Of a DNA stretch of 64,000 nucleotides, positions 9,283-21,120 are shown piece by piece (position 1 is the stretch's first letter; each line of letters begins with the position of its first letter). The notes under the pieces were generated by a model, which saw only the letters and a list, made by a program, of their open reading frames with translations, did not search any database and was not told the DNA's origin. The stretch comes from Sclerotiophoma versabilis. Its lineage: Eukaryota > Ascomycota > Dothideomycetes > Pleosporales > Didymellaceae. Position numbers and translations under genes: made by a program. The stretch is from the NCBI GenBank assembly GCA_012274445.1, contig JAAROD010000054.1, positions 744,001-808,000 on the forward strand. Direction: 5' to 3'.

Positions 9283-12200
9283 CTGCAAATCGCACATTCG
9301 AAGGCTTCCAACACATCCGCGGCCGAACATCCCAAACATTGCCATCAGGTGCTCACAAAGCTTGACATCTGCGATTGCCGAACCGCGGCCGGTGTGTGTA
9401 CGCGGAGCAGCGTATTCTGCGCGGCGACACATTGTGTTGGTAATCTGGTCAGCACGGTCAAGACTAGATTTCGAATCGGCGGAGCACAATCAAGTAGGAG
9501 CCTGGTGGCAACCCTGATATTACAAAGCGAACTTCGGGAGGTATGAGATACTTGGGAACAGCCAACAAGTACCAGCTCAGCATTCTAGACCCTCGCCATA
9601 TGTCCTCCTCTCGTGTGTGCGCATGCACTTCACACTGCCGCATCTTGTCCATTGTTAGCCTGTAAACACTGTGTATGCTGCTGCTCTGGTTTGATACGGC
9701 TCGGGAAGGGCAGGATCTTGACTTGCCTTAAGGACCATTATGATTGACTCTGCGTGTGTAGAAAGGTGTCAACAAAGCTCAAAGGATCGAAGGAAAGATC
9801 TTCAAGAGGTGTTATTCAGACTGCTGTTTGCTCGGAATAGCATCATGCTCGCTCGACAAGCATGAAGGTTCCACTTGAGCAAAGCGGAAGATGAGCATCC
9901 AAGGACTTAATTTGGAAACTTTGCCTCCTCTGGAACACGCACGACAGCTCGCCACGCCTCTTATGCTACTACTCGGTGCGTCTTGTCTTGGCGAAGTTCA
10001 CAAGTTCCTCTTTAGCCGGGCATTTCCTCGCTAGAGCTGCTGCTCTTCTTTAGACTCCCAGCGTGCCTCAGCTACGCCAGGCGTAATATCAATAAAGCGC
10101 TGCACATGAATCCTGTCTGTGAAATTGGCATGTATGATATACCGTACATATCATGGCAAGTCGAGAATGCATGGAATTAGAGCTGACTCGGCCATGAAGC
10201 TCATCATCTGCAATGCGCAGGGAGAAGTCCTAGGACTGAAGCTGTGGGAGCACAACGCTCGGATACCTGACTTGCGACCCTGCAAGGTGCTGAGCGTACT
10301 CAGAGGTGTCTGTGGGGACAAGTTCAGCCCCGGTTGCGGTAGTAGACAGATCAGCCCACATCACCTGAGCGAACTGCTCGTGGACGGTAGTGATGTCCAT
10401 GATAGCGTCTCCACCCGCAAAAGACGTGTTGAAGGAGGTGGTTGGAGAACGCAGAGTAGTATGAGTATGCGGGGTGCAGAATCAATGTGTGGGCGGTGTG
10501 GTATTGAAGCAAAAGCCGAGAAGGAGCTAAGGACCAAGGACCATGTGCTGATGAAGGTGAAGATGAAGCTTGCCACCACACTTTGCATTCACGTATGCAT
10601 CGCTGAAATAAATCGCATTTGTAAAGAGTTTTAATATAGCGGGATTTTTTTGAACTCGCTCCTTTCCACATGCTGAGTTCTTCTGGGAGGGTTGTTCGTC
10701 TCTAACGCTACAGCGGTCAAATTCTCAATGTCTTAAATCCCAAATTGTGTGCATAACGACGACTGGGTCAGGCCTCCGGCACCATTCTTGCTTGCATCAA
10801 AGGCGGCGCTTTCAGGAGACTAAACGGGGCATGTACATGTTCAGGTCCTCAAAAATTCCAATAGGTCGTTTCATGTGCAGTATTGCCAGAGCCTTAAGTC
10901 GACCGTCTATGTTTTCCTTGCGCTCTTCTTGTCCAGAAATACTTTGTCTACCTGAAGACATTCCAGGAACCGCGTCAAGAGCGTCCATGGAAGGTGTGAC
11001 CCCTTTGCAAAGAGTCTGAATTACCAAAACTCTATGGTAGAACCGCATACGACTTGCTGCACAACTCGGAAATGTGGAAATTGCAATAATACGTACGTTT
11101 CTTTACCCCTTGCAATGAGGACAGAACACCATAAAGGAAGTCTTAGAAGCATGCATATTGTTACCAAAAGACAAGGGTGTGGAGCCACGTCGCTTGTGGG
11201 ATGCTGAACTTGTTTGAGATATAGAAACTACTCTTCGCAGCCACGAGTCTTTACCTTCTTTTCTGATCCTTGGTCTACTGAATCGAAAAATTATTTGATG
11301 AACTCACGTGCATATTCCCAGCAGCTCCCGAGACCTAGGATACCTCATTCCGTGTCGGGAAAAACCCTCGCATCTCTGCGTCTGCATATGCTTCTCCTCT
11401 CTGCTACCAAAGGTATTGAGGACGAGACCCTACAGAAGTCAAGTTGATTCAACTTCTACACACAACGCTTGTGGATGCTTATTGAAGTTTACATTTTTAT
11501 GGCTGAAAGCCAAAGAAAGGAGATGAACACTAGCACATATATCCTACCACCATTTAAATAAGTGGACTGATACTAACCCCTATCACATCAAACCCCAAAC
11601 ATTATGCAGCTTCAGAAGATTCAATAGCACCAAAGAACACGAGGCACGGAGGCCATGTCTAGCAGTGTACGTGTGGCTGTGTCTTTTAATTGATCCAAAG
11701 ACCTATGAAAGGCATATCTCCTTCTTTCCCACATATTGCCTCCTCTCCGCAAACCTTGCCTGCTACAGGCAAAACCAAGAAGCTGTTTGTGATTTTCAGT
11801 GGAGTTCGGCGACTCTCTAAGCCACACCAAGATGTGCACCTAACATATCCCTGATCCCTAGCTGGGTGGCCTCTTTCTCTCGTATACTGAGTTCATAGCT
11901 GCATTTATGTCTCTCTCGATCTGCCTTCTCTACCTCCAAAATGATCAGTGATGTACGAATATTGAGATTGAACGAATAGGGTTTCATGGAATTGTTGACT
12001 GTCTTCTCGCCGTCTCCTCAGTTTGATCTTGGCTACCCAGGACCCATGACTACCTCCGCGTTTACCTCAGAATGACATGAAGTATTGAGGACAGGCGGAT
12101 AAGGTCAAAAGAGCGGTGACAGAGGTGCGTGCCCTTTCTTCTGATTCTCTTTGGGGTGTTTAAAAACTGTCCATTCTGCGATCTGTTGCTTCTGCATCAC

Positions 12201-12425
12201 TTCCTCTAGCCTTTGCTAACCAAGTGCGACAAAAGCACGAGTGATGGAGTGGCTGTCTGTCAGATCAAAAATGACACGACTGTGCTTCACGTTTGTCGAT
12301 TGGTTGGTTGTCCTGAATGTACATGTTGCTAAACATTGGATCCAACATAATGCGAACTTGCTTGTCATCTCGACAGGCAGTATTTGTCGTACATCGCCAT
12401 ATGATACAGTATATAATCATCCCTT
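9283..12425. other. Gene-poor intergenic stretch
   Basis: About 3.1 kb with no gene I can support. Open frames (for example 10119-10634 on plus and 10351-10671 on minus) overlap each other and show no family motifs, compositional signature or sensible splice extension. The final few hundred bases before 12426 should contain the HEM13 3' UTR. Confidence 0.45.
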
Positions 12426-13763
12426 CTATACCCACTCCTTGGGGTTCTTGAGGACTTCTATCAGGCGCTCTTCTTTGCTGCCCCTTTCAGGTGTATGCAT
12501 GTACTCCCACCTCGATGTAAGCGGCAAGCTCATCAAAATACTCTCTACCCTTGAACCCGGTGTGTTCAGTCCGAACGCTGTACCGCGGTCGTGCACCAAG
12601 TTGAATTCGACGTATCGTCCTCTCCTGATCTGTTGCCAGCGTTTTTGTGCCTCTGTAAACGGCATGTCCTTCCTTCTGTTGATGATGGGCAAGTATGAGG
12701 GCAAGAACGCAGACAAGCAGTCCTGCACAAAGCTAAATAGCTGCTCTTGATCCTTCTCTGTCTCATCCAAATCATCAAAGAAAATACCGCCTACGCCACG
12801 TGTCTCGCCGCGGTGCTTATTGTTGAAGTATTCGTCGCACCACTTCTTGAAGCGCGGGTAGTATGCCTTGTCATGCTTGTCGCACGCCTGCTTGATCTCG
12901 CTATGGAAGTGTATAGCGTCTTCGTCGTAGAGATAGGAGGGTGTGAGGTCGCACCCGCCGCCGTACCACCAGGCGTTTGTGTTGCCAAACTCGTCGGCGG
13001 TCTCGAAGTAGCGGTAGTTCAAGTGGACAGTCGGCGCGTTGGGGTTGTGTGGGTGCAGGACCAAGGACAGACCTGCGGCGAAAAACGCAAGGGAGTCGAC
13101 GTCAGGGTCGAGCGCCTTGTGGTTGACGCGCATCTTCTGGATAGCAGCGCGAGGCAGGCGACCGTATACGACTGAGGTGTTCACACCGGCCTTCTCAAAG
13201 ACCTTGCCCTCCTGCAGCACGCAAGTGATGCCACCCCCGCCCTCTGGCCGCTGCCATGAGTCGATTGTGAATTTTGTGCCGTCAACCTTCTCCAGCTCAG
13301 AGACGATCTGCTTCTGATGCTGCTTTATAAACTGTTCCATTCGCAGGCGCATGGGTGATTGCTCAGACACGCCGTTCTCGCGCTTAAGGAGGGCATCTTT
13401 TTGGGCGATTGAGGGCGTTTCGGTCTTGAGCGAGTCGGACTCTGTCCACTGTATGGTGTCAATTGCATTATTCTGATTCAATAAAGGGCAGCCACATACC
13501 ATAGAGTATATGATAGCACCAATGAAGGGAAGCATGAGCAGCCGAATCCTGTTCGGCCACTTGCTCGGCGGAGGGTTTCGCCATTCTTCCAATGGATCAG
13601 GCTTGATCTTGTAGTTGCGAGGGAACTCGCCCATACACCTCCGTTGGGTCTGGGTCTGATTCTGGCTGCTCTTCAGGCAGTTTGCGCGTAAAGATGGGCG
13701 AGGCGCATATCCGGTGGGAGCCGCGAGAGCTCTGGCTACGCGAAAGGAAGACCGAGGAAGCAT
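12426..13763 (-). CDS. HEM13: Coproporphyrinogen III oxidase, oxygen-dependent
   Basis: Converts coproporphyrinogen III to protoporphyrinogen IX in haem synthesis using O2. The family core is complete: RPEGGGGITCVLQ, VNHKALDPDVDSLAFFAAGLSLVLHPHNP, NYRYFET, WWYGGGCDLTPSYLY, KKWCDEYF, RGVGGIFFDDLD, RGRYVEFNLVHDRGTAFGL and the final PKEWV. A 51-base intron (13499-13449; GTATGTGG...ATACAG) lies inside the open frame and contains no stop. Removing it joins IIYSM to WTESDS and gives 428 residues. The N-terminus is Arg-rich like a mitochondrial presequence and is followed by a hydrophobic span RIRLLMLPFIGAIIYSM at about residues 73-90. This suggests an inner-membrane-anchored, intermembrane-space enzyme and not the cytosolic form of budding yeast. 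Confidence 0.95.
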   Translation of the reverse strand: MLPRSSFRVARALAAPTGYAPRPSLRANCLKSSQNQTQTQRRCMGEFPRNYKIKPDPLEEWRNPPPSKWPNRIRLLMLPFIGAIIYSMVCGCPLLNQNNAIDTIQWTESDSLKTETPSIAQKDALLKRENGVSEQSPMRLRMEQFIKQHQKQIVSELEKVDGTKFTIDSWQRPEGGGGITCVLQEGKVFEKAGVNTSVVYGRLPRAAIQKMRVNHKALDPDVDSLAFFAAGLSLVLHPHNPNAPTVHLNYRYFETADEFGNTNAWWYGGGCDLTPSYLYDEDAIHFHSEIKQACDKHDKAYYPRFKKWCDEYFNNKHRGETRGVGGIFFDDLDETEKDQEQLFSFVQDCLSAFLPSYLPIINRRKDMPFTEAQKRWQQIRRGRYVEFNLVHDRGTAFGLNTPGSRVESILMSLPLTSRWEYMHTPERGSKEERLIEVLKNPKEWV

Positions 13764-14786
13764 TGAGGGCGAATGCTGGCTTGAGCAAGGACTACGAGCC
13801 TACAGTACAATCGTACGAGAAGCAGAGACTGCAAGGAGCCAGGGCGGTTTATATTGGGTGCGCTGCGAGAATGGTATCGTCTCGGAGAAAGTTGAGCATC
13901 ACACCACGGTGCTTCCACCATGTCCCGAGGCGCACCCATGATGCTGACTAGTTACTAAGCAGTCTATCACCTACGCTTCACCGTTGCCCTTCCATGCAAC
14001 TTGAGTAGGTATGGCTTCGCAGCTGTCTTGCTTGAAAACACGGGCCCCGGTTGTTAGCACTTCCTGATGATTAGTGAGTTTACGGACAGTTTGCTCCACT
14101 AAGTCCCTGACGACACGACCGTTCAAGTTGCCTGCGCAGCCAGAGAAAAGCACGACGCGTTTGCAAGCCTCGCGATTGGCGACAGTGTTCTGGTTAAGAG
14201 CCTAGGCCGTATGCGAACTGTCGTTTATGCTTCTACTGTGACTTGGAGAAAGGGGACCTTGAGTACACCCTTCAACAACATAGTCAGGTTGTTGGGCTCG
14301 GGCACATGGATTGAATGCACAAGTACCTGACTGCTCTCAGGCCTCTGTGAGTACCTCAGTGCAGATGACTCAAGATTGGGCTGGGTCATGGGAATCTGAG
14401 CAAGTGACTTGTGACTTGTGAGGCGGAGGCGGTCAGCACGCCATACAAAGAAGAGTCACTTTGACGAGCGCAACGATGAGGGCGGTACTTCGCATGACGA
14501 GCAAGTGTCTTAAAGGGCGTTTCAAATCTCTCTAGAATGCGCTTGCCAATAAAGTGAAGTGGCTGGTACGGTCAGCTTCCATGGAACGTGACCGGGGTCG
14601 ATTCACTATGTAAGCGTACCCTTGTGATACGCATAGCGCCCCGCTCTCCAGCGCTCTGTTGCCTGCTTCACCGCTGCACTCCTCTTATAACCTCAGCCAC
14701 GCCACACCACCTGCACAACTTTCTGCGACCACCCGCTGCCAACCCTACTACCCAAAACCACACTCCAGTAGACTATCACCGCAAAC
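13764..14786. other. Intergenic between HEM13 and ATG8 (divergent promoters)
   Basis: The two flanking genes point away from each other, so this kilobase should hold both promoters. A minus-strand frame at 13971-14153 (MLFSGCAGNLNG...) is unmatched to any family I know and is not called. The stretch 14640-14786 is C/T-rich ahead of the ATG8 start. Confidence 0.45.
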
Positions 14787-15254
14787 ATGCGCTCCAAGTT
14801 CAAGGACGAGCACCCGTTCGAGAAGCGCAAGGCCGAGGCCGAGCGCATTCGCCAGAAGTACAATGACCGCATTCCCGTATGTCTGCGTGCAGCCTTCTCT
14901 TGACAAGACTGCGTAGCTAACAGCAACAGGTCATCTGCGAGAAGGTCGAGAAGTCAGACATCGCAACCATCGACAAGAAGAAGTACCTGGTGCCCGCCGA
15001 CCTTACTGTAGGCCAGTTTGTCTATGTTATTCGCAAGCGCATTAAGCTGTCGCCCGAGAAGGCCATCTTCATCTTCGTCGACGAGGTCCTGCCGCCCACA
15101 GCCGCTCTCATGAGCTCGATATACGAGGAGCACAAGGACGAGGACGGCTTCCTCTACATTACGTACGTTCTCTGCTCACTTCAGGATCGCTAAAGACATG
15201 TGCTAACAAGGCTACAGCTACTCGGGCGAGAACACGTTCGGCGAGGCGATCTAA
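14787..15254 (+). CDS. ATG8: Autophagy ubiquitin-like protein Atg8
   Basis: Ubiquitin-like modifier conjugated to phosphatidylethanolamine on autophagosomal membranes. Three exons (14787-14876, 14930-15162, 15218-15254) give 119 residues beginning [21 protein letters not shown]. The ubiquitin-fold landmarks [32 protein letters not shown] and [16 protein letters not shown] are present. The chain ends TFGEAI, so the conjugation glycine is at position 116 with a three-residue tail that the Atg4 protease would remove. Both introns are canonical and keep frame (IP|VI and IT|YSGEN). Sequence and length are normal for the family. Confidence 0.97.
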
Positions 15255-17086
15255 GGAGCCCGCTCCCTTCTTGTCTCTTCGTTATCATACGGCACGGTGT
15301 ACTCATGGGCGTTACGGATTCACGGACTTCTCACATTCTTCGCTATAACACGATCCATGGTTTGGACGACTGATGGACATCACGGTGATTGAAGGGTGCG
15401 GTGGCTGCTTCCTCGGCACTCAGCGCGAGGCAACTACGCACGGGTCCGAGGAGCAGCTGGCCTCGGTTCAACGCAGTGCGACATTTGGACGCTTCAGTCC
15501 AGTATGATGCCGCATTTGCATGATGATAGCTGCGACACCGAGGTCATGCTGTTTGGTTGACTTAGCTTATCTCCCTGCGCTGCCGCTCAATAATCTGATC
15601 ATTATTCCCAGCACAAATGCACCAGATCTTCTTCAATAACACCACTTTGCATTATGTGACATCTTAAATCTCCCTCGTGAAGCTCCATGCCCCGCTGATA
15701 GTCCACCGTGACTTGCGGCTCAGCCGGCCTCTAAGACGATGACGACATCTGCATGCTGTCCACCTGACCAGGTACCTCGTAGTTAATAGACAAGCACATC
15801 ACAACATGCCTGGCGCTCGTCCAAAACGCTGTATGTGTTCAGCAGCTTATCGCGCTTCAGTAGATAGATAAAGCTTCGTATCAGTGTTCACATGCAATCG
15901 TGGGGCAGCTCGCCGTCGCGCCTTCCGGACGCGTCGCACAGGCCGCAGCCTAAAGCGGGCCGCCGATTGGTAGTGCTGGGGGAAAGGTTATCGATACTCA
16001 ACATCGATATTGAATGGACACTGTCCTTTTCTCGCAATTTTCATACACGTCGACCTGGAACATTGTGAGATCATTCACATTGTAGTGCTACAAATCCGAC
16101 GCCATAGCCAATTTACGCTACGCACGACTAAAGATTGGGTTTCAAAAGCTCAACGCAACAAGCATGTACATCATATCGAAGTATGCCCTCGCTTCTCTTC
16201 AGCACCGCATTATCGCGCTAACGCTTTGACTGTAGAGCTCTCGATCCACTGTTCGCCATCTCGATCGGTCTCGCCGCCGCTGTCACACGCATCAACCGCG
16301 AAGAAAAAGAGAAAGGTCGCTCGACACAAGAGACAATAGACGTGTTCAAGAGGAGATGGGCGCTCGCGTGGCAGAGTGAACCCAGTGCAGCGACGAAGCA
16401 GTGAAGCTTGGGTGGAGCCACTGTCGAGCAACCGCCAAAGCAATCACTTGGCTAAGGATGACGATCGATAGTCATACAGTCTGACGACAGAGAAGGAGGC
16501 CTCGAGCGGTGCTATGAAGCAGCAGCTACCATCTAGGCATCCAATCAGCTGGCACATCGGCATATTAAAATCCTGCCTACAGGAGACTACACAGATCGGC
16601 ATTAGACGAGTAATAGTCCAGTACGACGAATGATACCCTTTCTTTTGCTTTAGAGATGAAAGCACGAGCATTGATACTGCATCGACCCCTACGGCGACTA
16701 CAATGTGTTGTGACTTCTTCTTGTCCCTCCCTTGCAAGGGCTCTCTGATATACGTCATGACATACACCTAATAGCCGTCGGAGAAAGAGATAGAAAGTCT
16801 TGAGTTTACGGATTGCAGACATTCGCTTGTTTTATGACGGACGCGTTGTCTTGTCAAATCCAGCCTTGTAACAAGGCACAAACTCATTAATTCTTTGTTT
16901 GACGAATACCACAACACAGAAACCAGCAAACAATGAGATACACAGGCCGCCTTTGTCGCCGTTATGTCGTTGTCTAGCATGGCCATCTGGCTCCTGAGAA
17001 AACTCTCGAAATGCGTAATAGGAGACCGTCACCTACACTTTGACATACCCCTCGTCTAATTACGCTTACAGCTTGAATATCGCAAT
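15255..17086. other. Intergenic between ATG8 and the USP gene
   Basis: No gene is supported in about 1.8 kb. The first few hundred bases are likely ATG8 3' UTR. Small frames on both strands around 16010-16990 lack motifs and splice support. Confidence 0.45.
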
Positions 17087-18791
17087 ATGGTAACAACACG
17101 CAGTAGCGGCGCCGTTGCGCCAGATAGAACATCTCTACAACTCTATAGAGATTATATCGTAAGTTCCCATTCTCCTATCACGGCGCATGATTGACCAATC
17201 TGACAGGCCGCGGGAATGAACATGAATTGGCTGCCCCCAAACGGCAGACCACATCTTCGAAGTCGAGGCATCCAGAACAGCCTCAATCTTTGCTACCAGA
17301 ACTCTGTCTTGCAAGCTTTCATGCATCAGCCTCCGTTCCTCAACTGGATCGTCCGGCACGACATGACTACTTCATCTTGCCCTACTACCCCATGTCTCAA
17401 GTGCTATCTCAAACGCTTGGTACGGGATTACTGGGGACCTAATGCAAATGCTTGTGTTCTACGAAATGGGAATATACAAGGTATTGTGAGTTTGTCACTC
17501 CTGTCGTCATTCTTTCAACCAGGCCAACAGGAAGACGCAAATCTGTTTTATAACTGGATGGTTGACACATTGAGAAGAAACCTTGTGTAAGCTGCACCCT
17601 ATGCAAATTATCCTCCCCTGTACCTGTACAAGGAACACAAGAAAATTTGTAGTTTGGAGAGATCTCATCAATTTGCAAATGCCGTGCAATTTGTTACTGG
17701 ATACCTCCCCCAGACCAGGTTCGCACACTCAGGCGTCTGCCTGATAAGCAAAATGCCCCCTCCAGAGAGTGGAAAGACCGATTTACTGACTATACTGTAG
17801 AAGCTCTCGTAAGTGGCGACTAGAACACGATACACTTTACTGCCTAACCCTCCAGCCCCACGACCGCTGCAAGGTATGCGGGACTCCCCATGACCCGACC
17901 GTGGACAACAATACCTCTCTTAGCATAGGCGTCAAACCTACACAGACAGAAATCTCCCAAGCCATCCTTGATTCCCTTCAGCACGAAGTAAAAGACATTC
18001 ACTGTGAACATTGCAACAGCAACCAGACAAAGACTAGGTGGACCGAAATCATCGCCGCCCCCAAGATACTACGTTTACAACTACAGATCCTACTACACAA
18101 CCAGAAGATCTTCCGTACACTGGATTACCCCGATGTGTTGGACTTGACGGCGTTTCAACAGATTCCAAGCCTGCCTCTAGAGTATCAGCTGAGCAGCGTT
18201 GTTGCACATGCGGGAAACTTTGTCGGTCTCGAGTATCCTAAATCCAGTAAGAAAAGAGACAACGACAAAAAAGGTGAGTAGAAGGGGAAGAAGGAGAGTG
18301 AAGCAGAAGTAACAAGCAGTAAAACACCGTCGGCTTTGAAAACCCCCAACGAGCCCCAGGAAGCTTCATATAATAATACTACCGCCGAAGCTAAGCTTCA
18401 AGCTCAGAAGCCACCCGAACAGCCCAAGGTAATGATGGGACACTACATAGCTAGTGTCTGTGAGCCCGATGGCAAGTTCAGCACTATAAATGACTCTAGC
18501 GTGCAGGCTATGTCGCATGCTGAGTTTTTGTCCAATCCGCAACAAACCGAGAACCAGGAGTTTCAGGTTTATATCTTGACATACATCCGGGATGATCGTG
18601 AGAGATACGCATTGAGGTCGAGAAGGTGGCAGAGAGAAGTAGATAGTTTGATCTCAAGTAGATTTGAAGAGAGGGCTACGGAGGAGATTGAGAGGTTGAG
18701 ATGGCCATGGACTGGTAAGAGATCGGGCACAACTGAAGGGGCTGAGGACCGCCAGGGAGGTAGGAAGTGGAAGCGTGTTAAGAGGATATGA
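17087..18791 (+). CDS. Divergent ubiquitin-specific protease (peptidase C19)
   Basis: Deubiquitinase-like cysteine protease. Exon 1 (17087-17158, MVTTRSSGAV) joins exon 2 (17207-17480) in phase 0. Exon 2 carries the Cys box GIQNSLNLCYQNSVLQAF. Exon 3 starts at 17523 with GQQEDANLFYNWMVDTLRR, the QD...F box. Then come two CxxC pairs (CKVCG, CEHC) like the USP finger domain, LEYQLSSVVAHAG, and the His box GHYIASV with TINDSSVQAM, so Cys, His and Asp/Asn are all kept. Exon 4 boundaries (between 17587 and 17808) are uncertain. Exon 5 starts at 17856 after a clean intron. One in-frame TAG (18279-18281) separates the finger half from the His box. It lies just inside GTGAGT or after GTAAGA donors, so an intron may remove it; otherwise the gene is broken. 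No specific orthologue is recognised. Confidence 0.7.
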
Positions 18792-19315
18792 GCACATGTA
18801 GATAGCCAGACATGGCTGCCCTTGAACGGGGCCCGTGGAGGCCTTCACAGAAAACAGACACCGTGTACAGCGTCTTCAAAATCTATTGTAGTCCTTAGAA
18901 GTGCTGTTGAGTGAAATTTGGCCGGCCAATCTGCACTGCCTACCTCCGTTAATTTGGAATATCAATATCGTAAACATTCTTTTTTCCAAGCTGCTCGGAA
19001 GCATGCTGTCATGGTTCGTTGTGATTGTTTCGAAGCTGCAGCATGGAGGTAGTCAGACCATCAGCATCACTAAGGTAGGTTTGGGGACATATTGGCAGAA
19101 CAAGAAAGATGTGACATCACACCGACCAATACAATATGTTTGAAGAACTAGGAAATGGTTTCTTTGCATGCAAGATAGATTACAGAAGCCACGATGCTCC
19201 AAGCACCCGCTCATAATCCCACATTTGGAGGTATATGTTTTGTACAAGTGAGACTACCAGCGACTGCCCTCGACACAGTGGCCGACTTTCATGTCTCGCC
19301 CACCACACCGCTCGC
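18792..19315. other. Convergent 3' region between the USP gene and ATP2
   Basis: Both neighbours end here. Only 3' UTR and spacer are expected, and I see no gene. Confidence 0.5.
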
Positions 19316-21120
19316 TTATGACTTCTCGAGCTCAGCAAGAATCTTCTCACCCTTGGCGCGCGCAGCCTCAAGGTTACCAACCATGTAGAAAGCACCCTCA
19401 GGCAGGTCATCACCCTCACCGTTCAAAATGCCCTTGAACGAGCGGATGGTGTCCTTGAGGTCGACAAGAGCACCCTCGATACCAGTGAAGACCTGGGCGA
19501 CAGCGAAGGGCTGCGACAGGAAACGCTGGATCTTACGGGCACGTTCGACGGTGAGCTTGTCAGCTTCCGACAACTCGTCCATACCAAGAATGGCAATGAT
19601 ATCCTGGAGCGACTTGTACTCCTGGAGAATCTGCTGGACCTTGGTGGCGGTGTCGTAGTGCTCGTCACCGATGATACGGGGGTCGAGGATACGGGACTTG
19701 GAGTCGAGAGGGTCGACAGCGGGGTAGATACCCAACTCAGAGATACCACGGGACAAGACAGTAGTGGCGTCCAAATGAGCGAAGGTGGTGGCGGGGGCAG
19801 GGTCAGTCAAATCGTCAGCAGGGACGTAGACGGCCTGGACGGAGGTAATGGAACCCTTGGAGGTAGTAGTGATACGCTCCTGCATGACACCCATGTCGAC
19901 GGCGAGAGTGGGCTGGTAACCGACGGCAGAGGGAATACGACCAAGAAGAGCAGACACCTCAGAACCGGCCTGGGTGAAACGGAAAATGTTGTCAATGAAG
20001 AGCAGCACATCCTGGCCCTCCTCATCTCGGAAGTATTCAGCCACGGTAAGACCAGTAAGGGCAACACGGGCACGGGCACCCGGGGGCTCGTTCATCTGAC
20101 CGAAGACAAGAGCGACCTTGGACTCGCCCTCAAGCTGAATGACGGAAGTCTCCTGCATTTCGTGGTACAGATCGTTACCCTCACGGGTACGCTCACCGAC
20201 ACCAGTGAAGACGGAGAAACCACCGTGGGCCTTGGCGATGTTGTTCTGCCTCGCTGTTAGCTGATGATGCCGCTGCGTGCCTCGAGATTCTTACAATCAG
20301 CTCCTGAATGAACACAGTCTTTCCGACACCGGCACCTCCGAAGAGACCGATCTTACCACCACGAGCGTAGGGGGCGAGGAGGTCGACGACCTTGATACCG
20401 GTAATGAGGACCTCAGCGGAGGTGGACTGCTCGGTGAACTCCGGGGGGTCGGCGTGGATGGGAGCGTACTTGGTAGCCTTGATGGGACCACGCTCGTCAA
20501 TGGGGTCACCAGTGACGTTCATGATGCGACCAAGAGTGCCGTGACCGACGGGGATCTTGATGGGAGCGCCAGTGTCGGTAGCCTTAGCACCACGGACGAG
20601 ACCCTCGGTACCTGCAGGAATCCATCAGAACCATTTAAAACAATCTATTCCAGTGGCGAAGACTTACCGTCCATAGCAATGCAACGGACGATGTTCTCAC
20701 CCAAATGTTGCTGCAATCTATCAGTATGGTGTTCCAGGTGTCTGTTTGCTTGGCGTCCTTACCGCAACCTCGAGGACGAGCTTGTTGCCGCCATTGTCGG
20801 TGGTCAAGGCGTTGAGAATGGAAGGAAGCTGCTCGGTGTCGAACTTGACTGCGATTGATGTTAGTAGATTTTCTCGATGCCGATGCCCTTCAATGGCTCG
20901 CCAGCTTGGTAACAGCTTCATCGCAGCCGGGATCGGAAAACTTTTTGCAACAGGCATCCGTACCATCAACAACAGCACCAATGACCTGGTGAATCTTTCC
21001 ATCACGGGCGGCATCGGTGGAAGCGAAGCGAACCGCGTGCTTGGAGATGGGGGCGAAGGCGCGCGCAGCCTGGGAAGGCTTGAGGGAGCGGAAGGACCGC
21101 TGGAACTGGCTGTATTTCAT
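19316..21120 (-). CDS. ATP2: Mitochondrial F1-ATP synthase beta subunit
   Basis: Catalytic subunit of F1Fo-ATP synthase on the matrix side of the inner membrane. Five exons keep frame: 21120-20964, 20848-20763, 20710-20668, 20611-20295, 20245-19316, for 510 residues. The N-terminus (MKYSQFQRSFRSLKPSQAARAF) is basic and acid-free, a presequence. The mature chain begins near GKIHQVIGAVVD. The Walker A loop GLFGGAGVGKT lies in exon 4 at about residue 205, Walker B is DVLLFIDNIFRF, and ALLGRIPSAVGYQPTLA and the DELSE-type motif (MDELSEADK) are intact. Long open frames on the opposite strand across this gene are codon-bias shadows. Confidence 0.97.

Noticed and set aside
10119..10671. 171-codon plus-strand and 106-codon minus-strand frames
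   Set aside because: They overlap each other, lack domain signatures and have no plausible splicing partners.
13971..14153. 60-codon minus-strand frame (MLFSGCAGNLNGRVVRDLVEQ...)
   Set aside because: Looks protein-like but has no recognised family, and the frame upstream gives no convincing exon. Left uncalled.
19658..20260. 200-codon open frame on the plus strand inside ATP2
   Set aside because: Antisense shadow of the strongly biased ATP2 codons; its low-complexity Gly/Asp/Val-rich translation matches no family.
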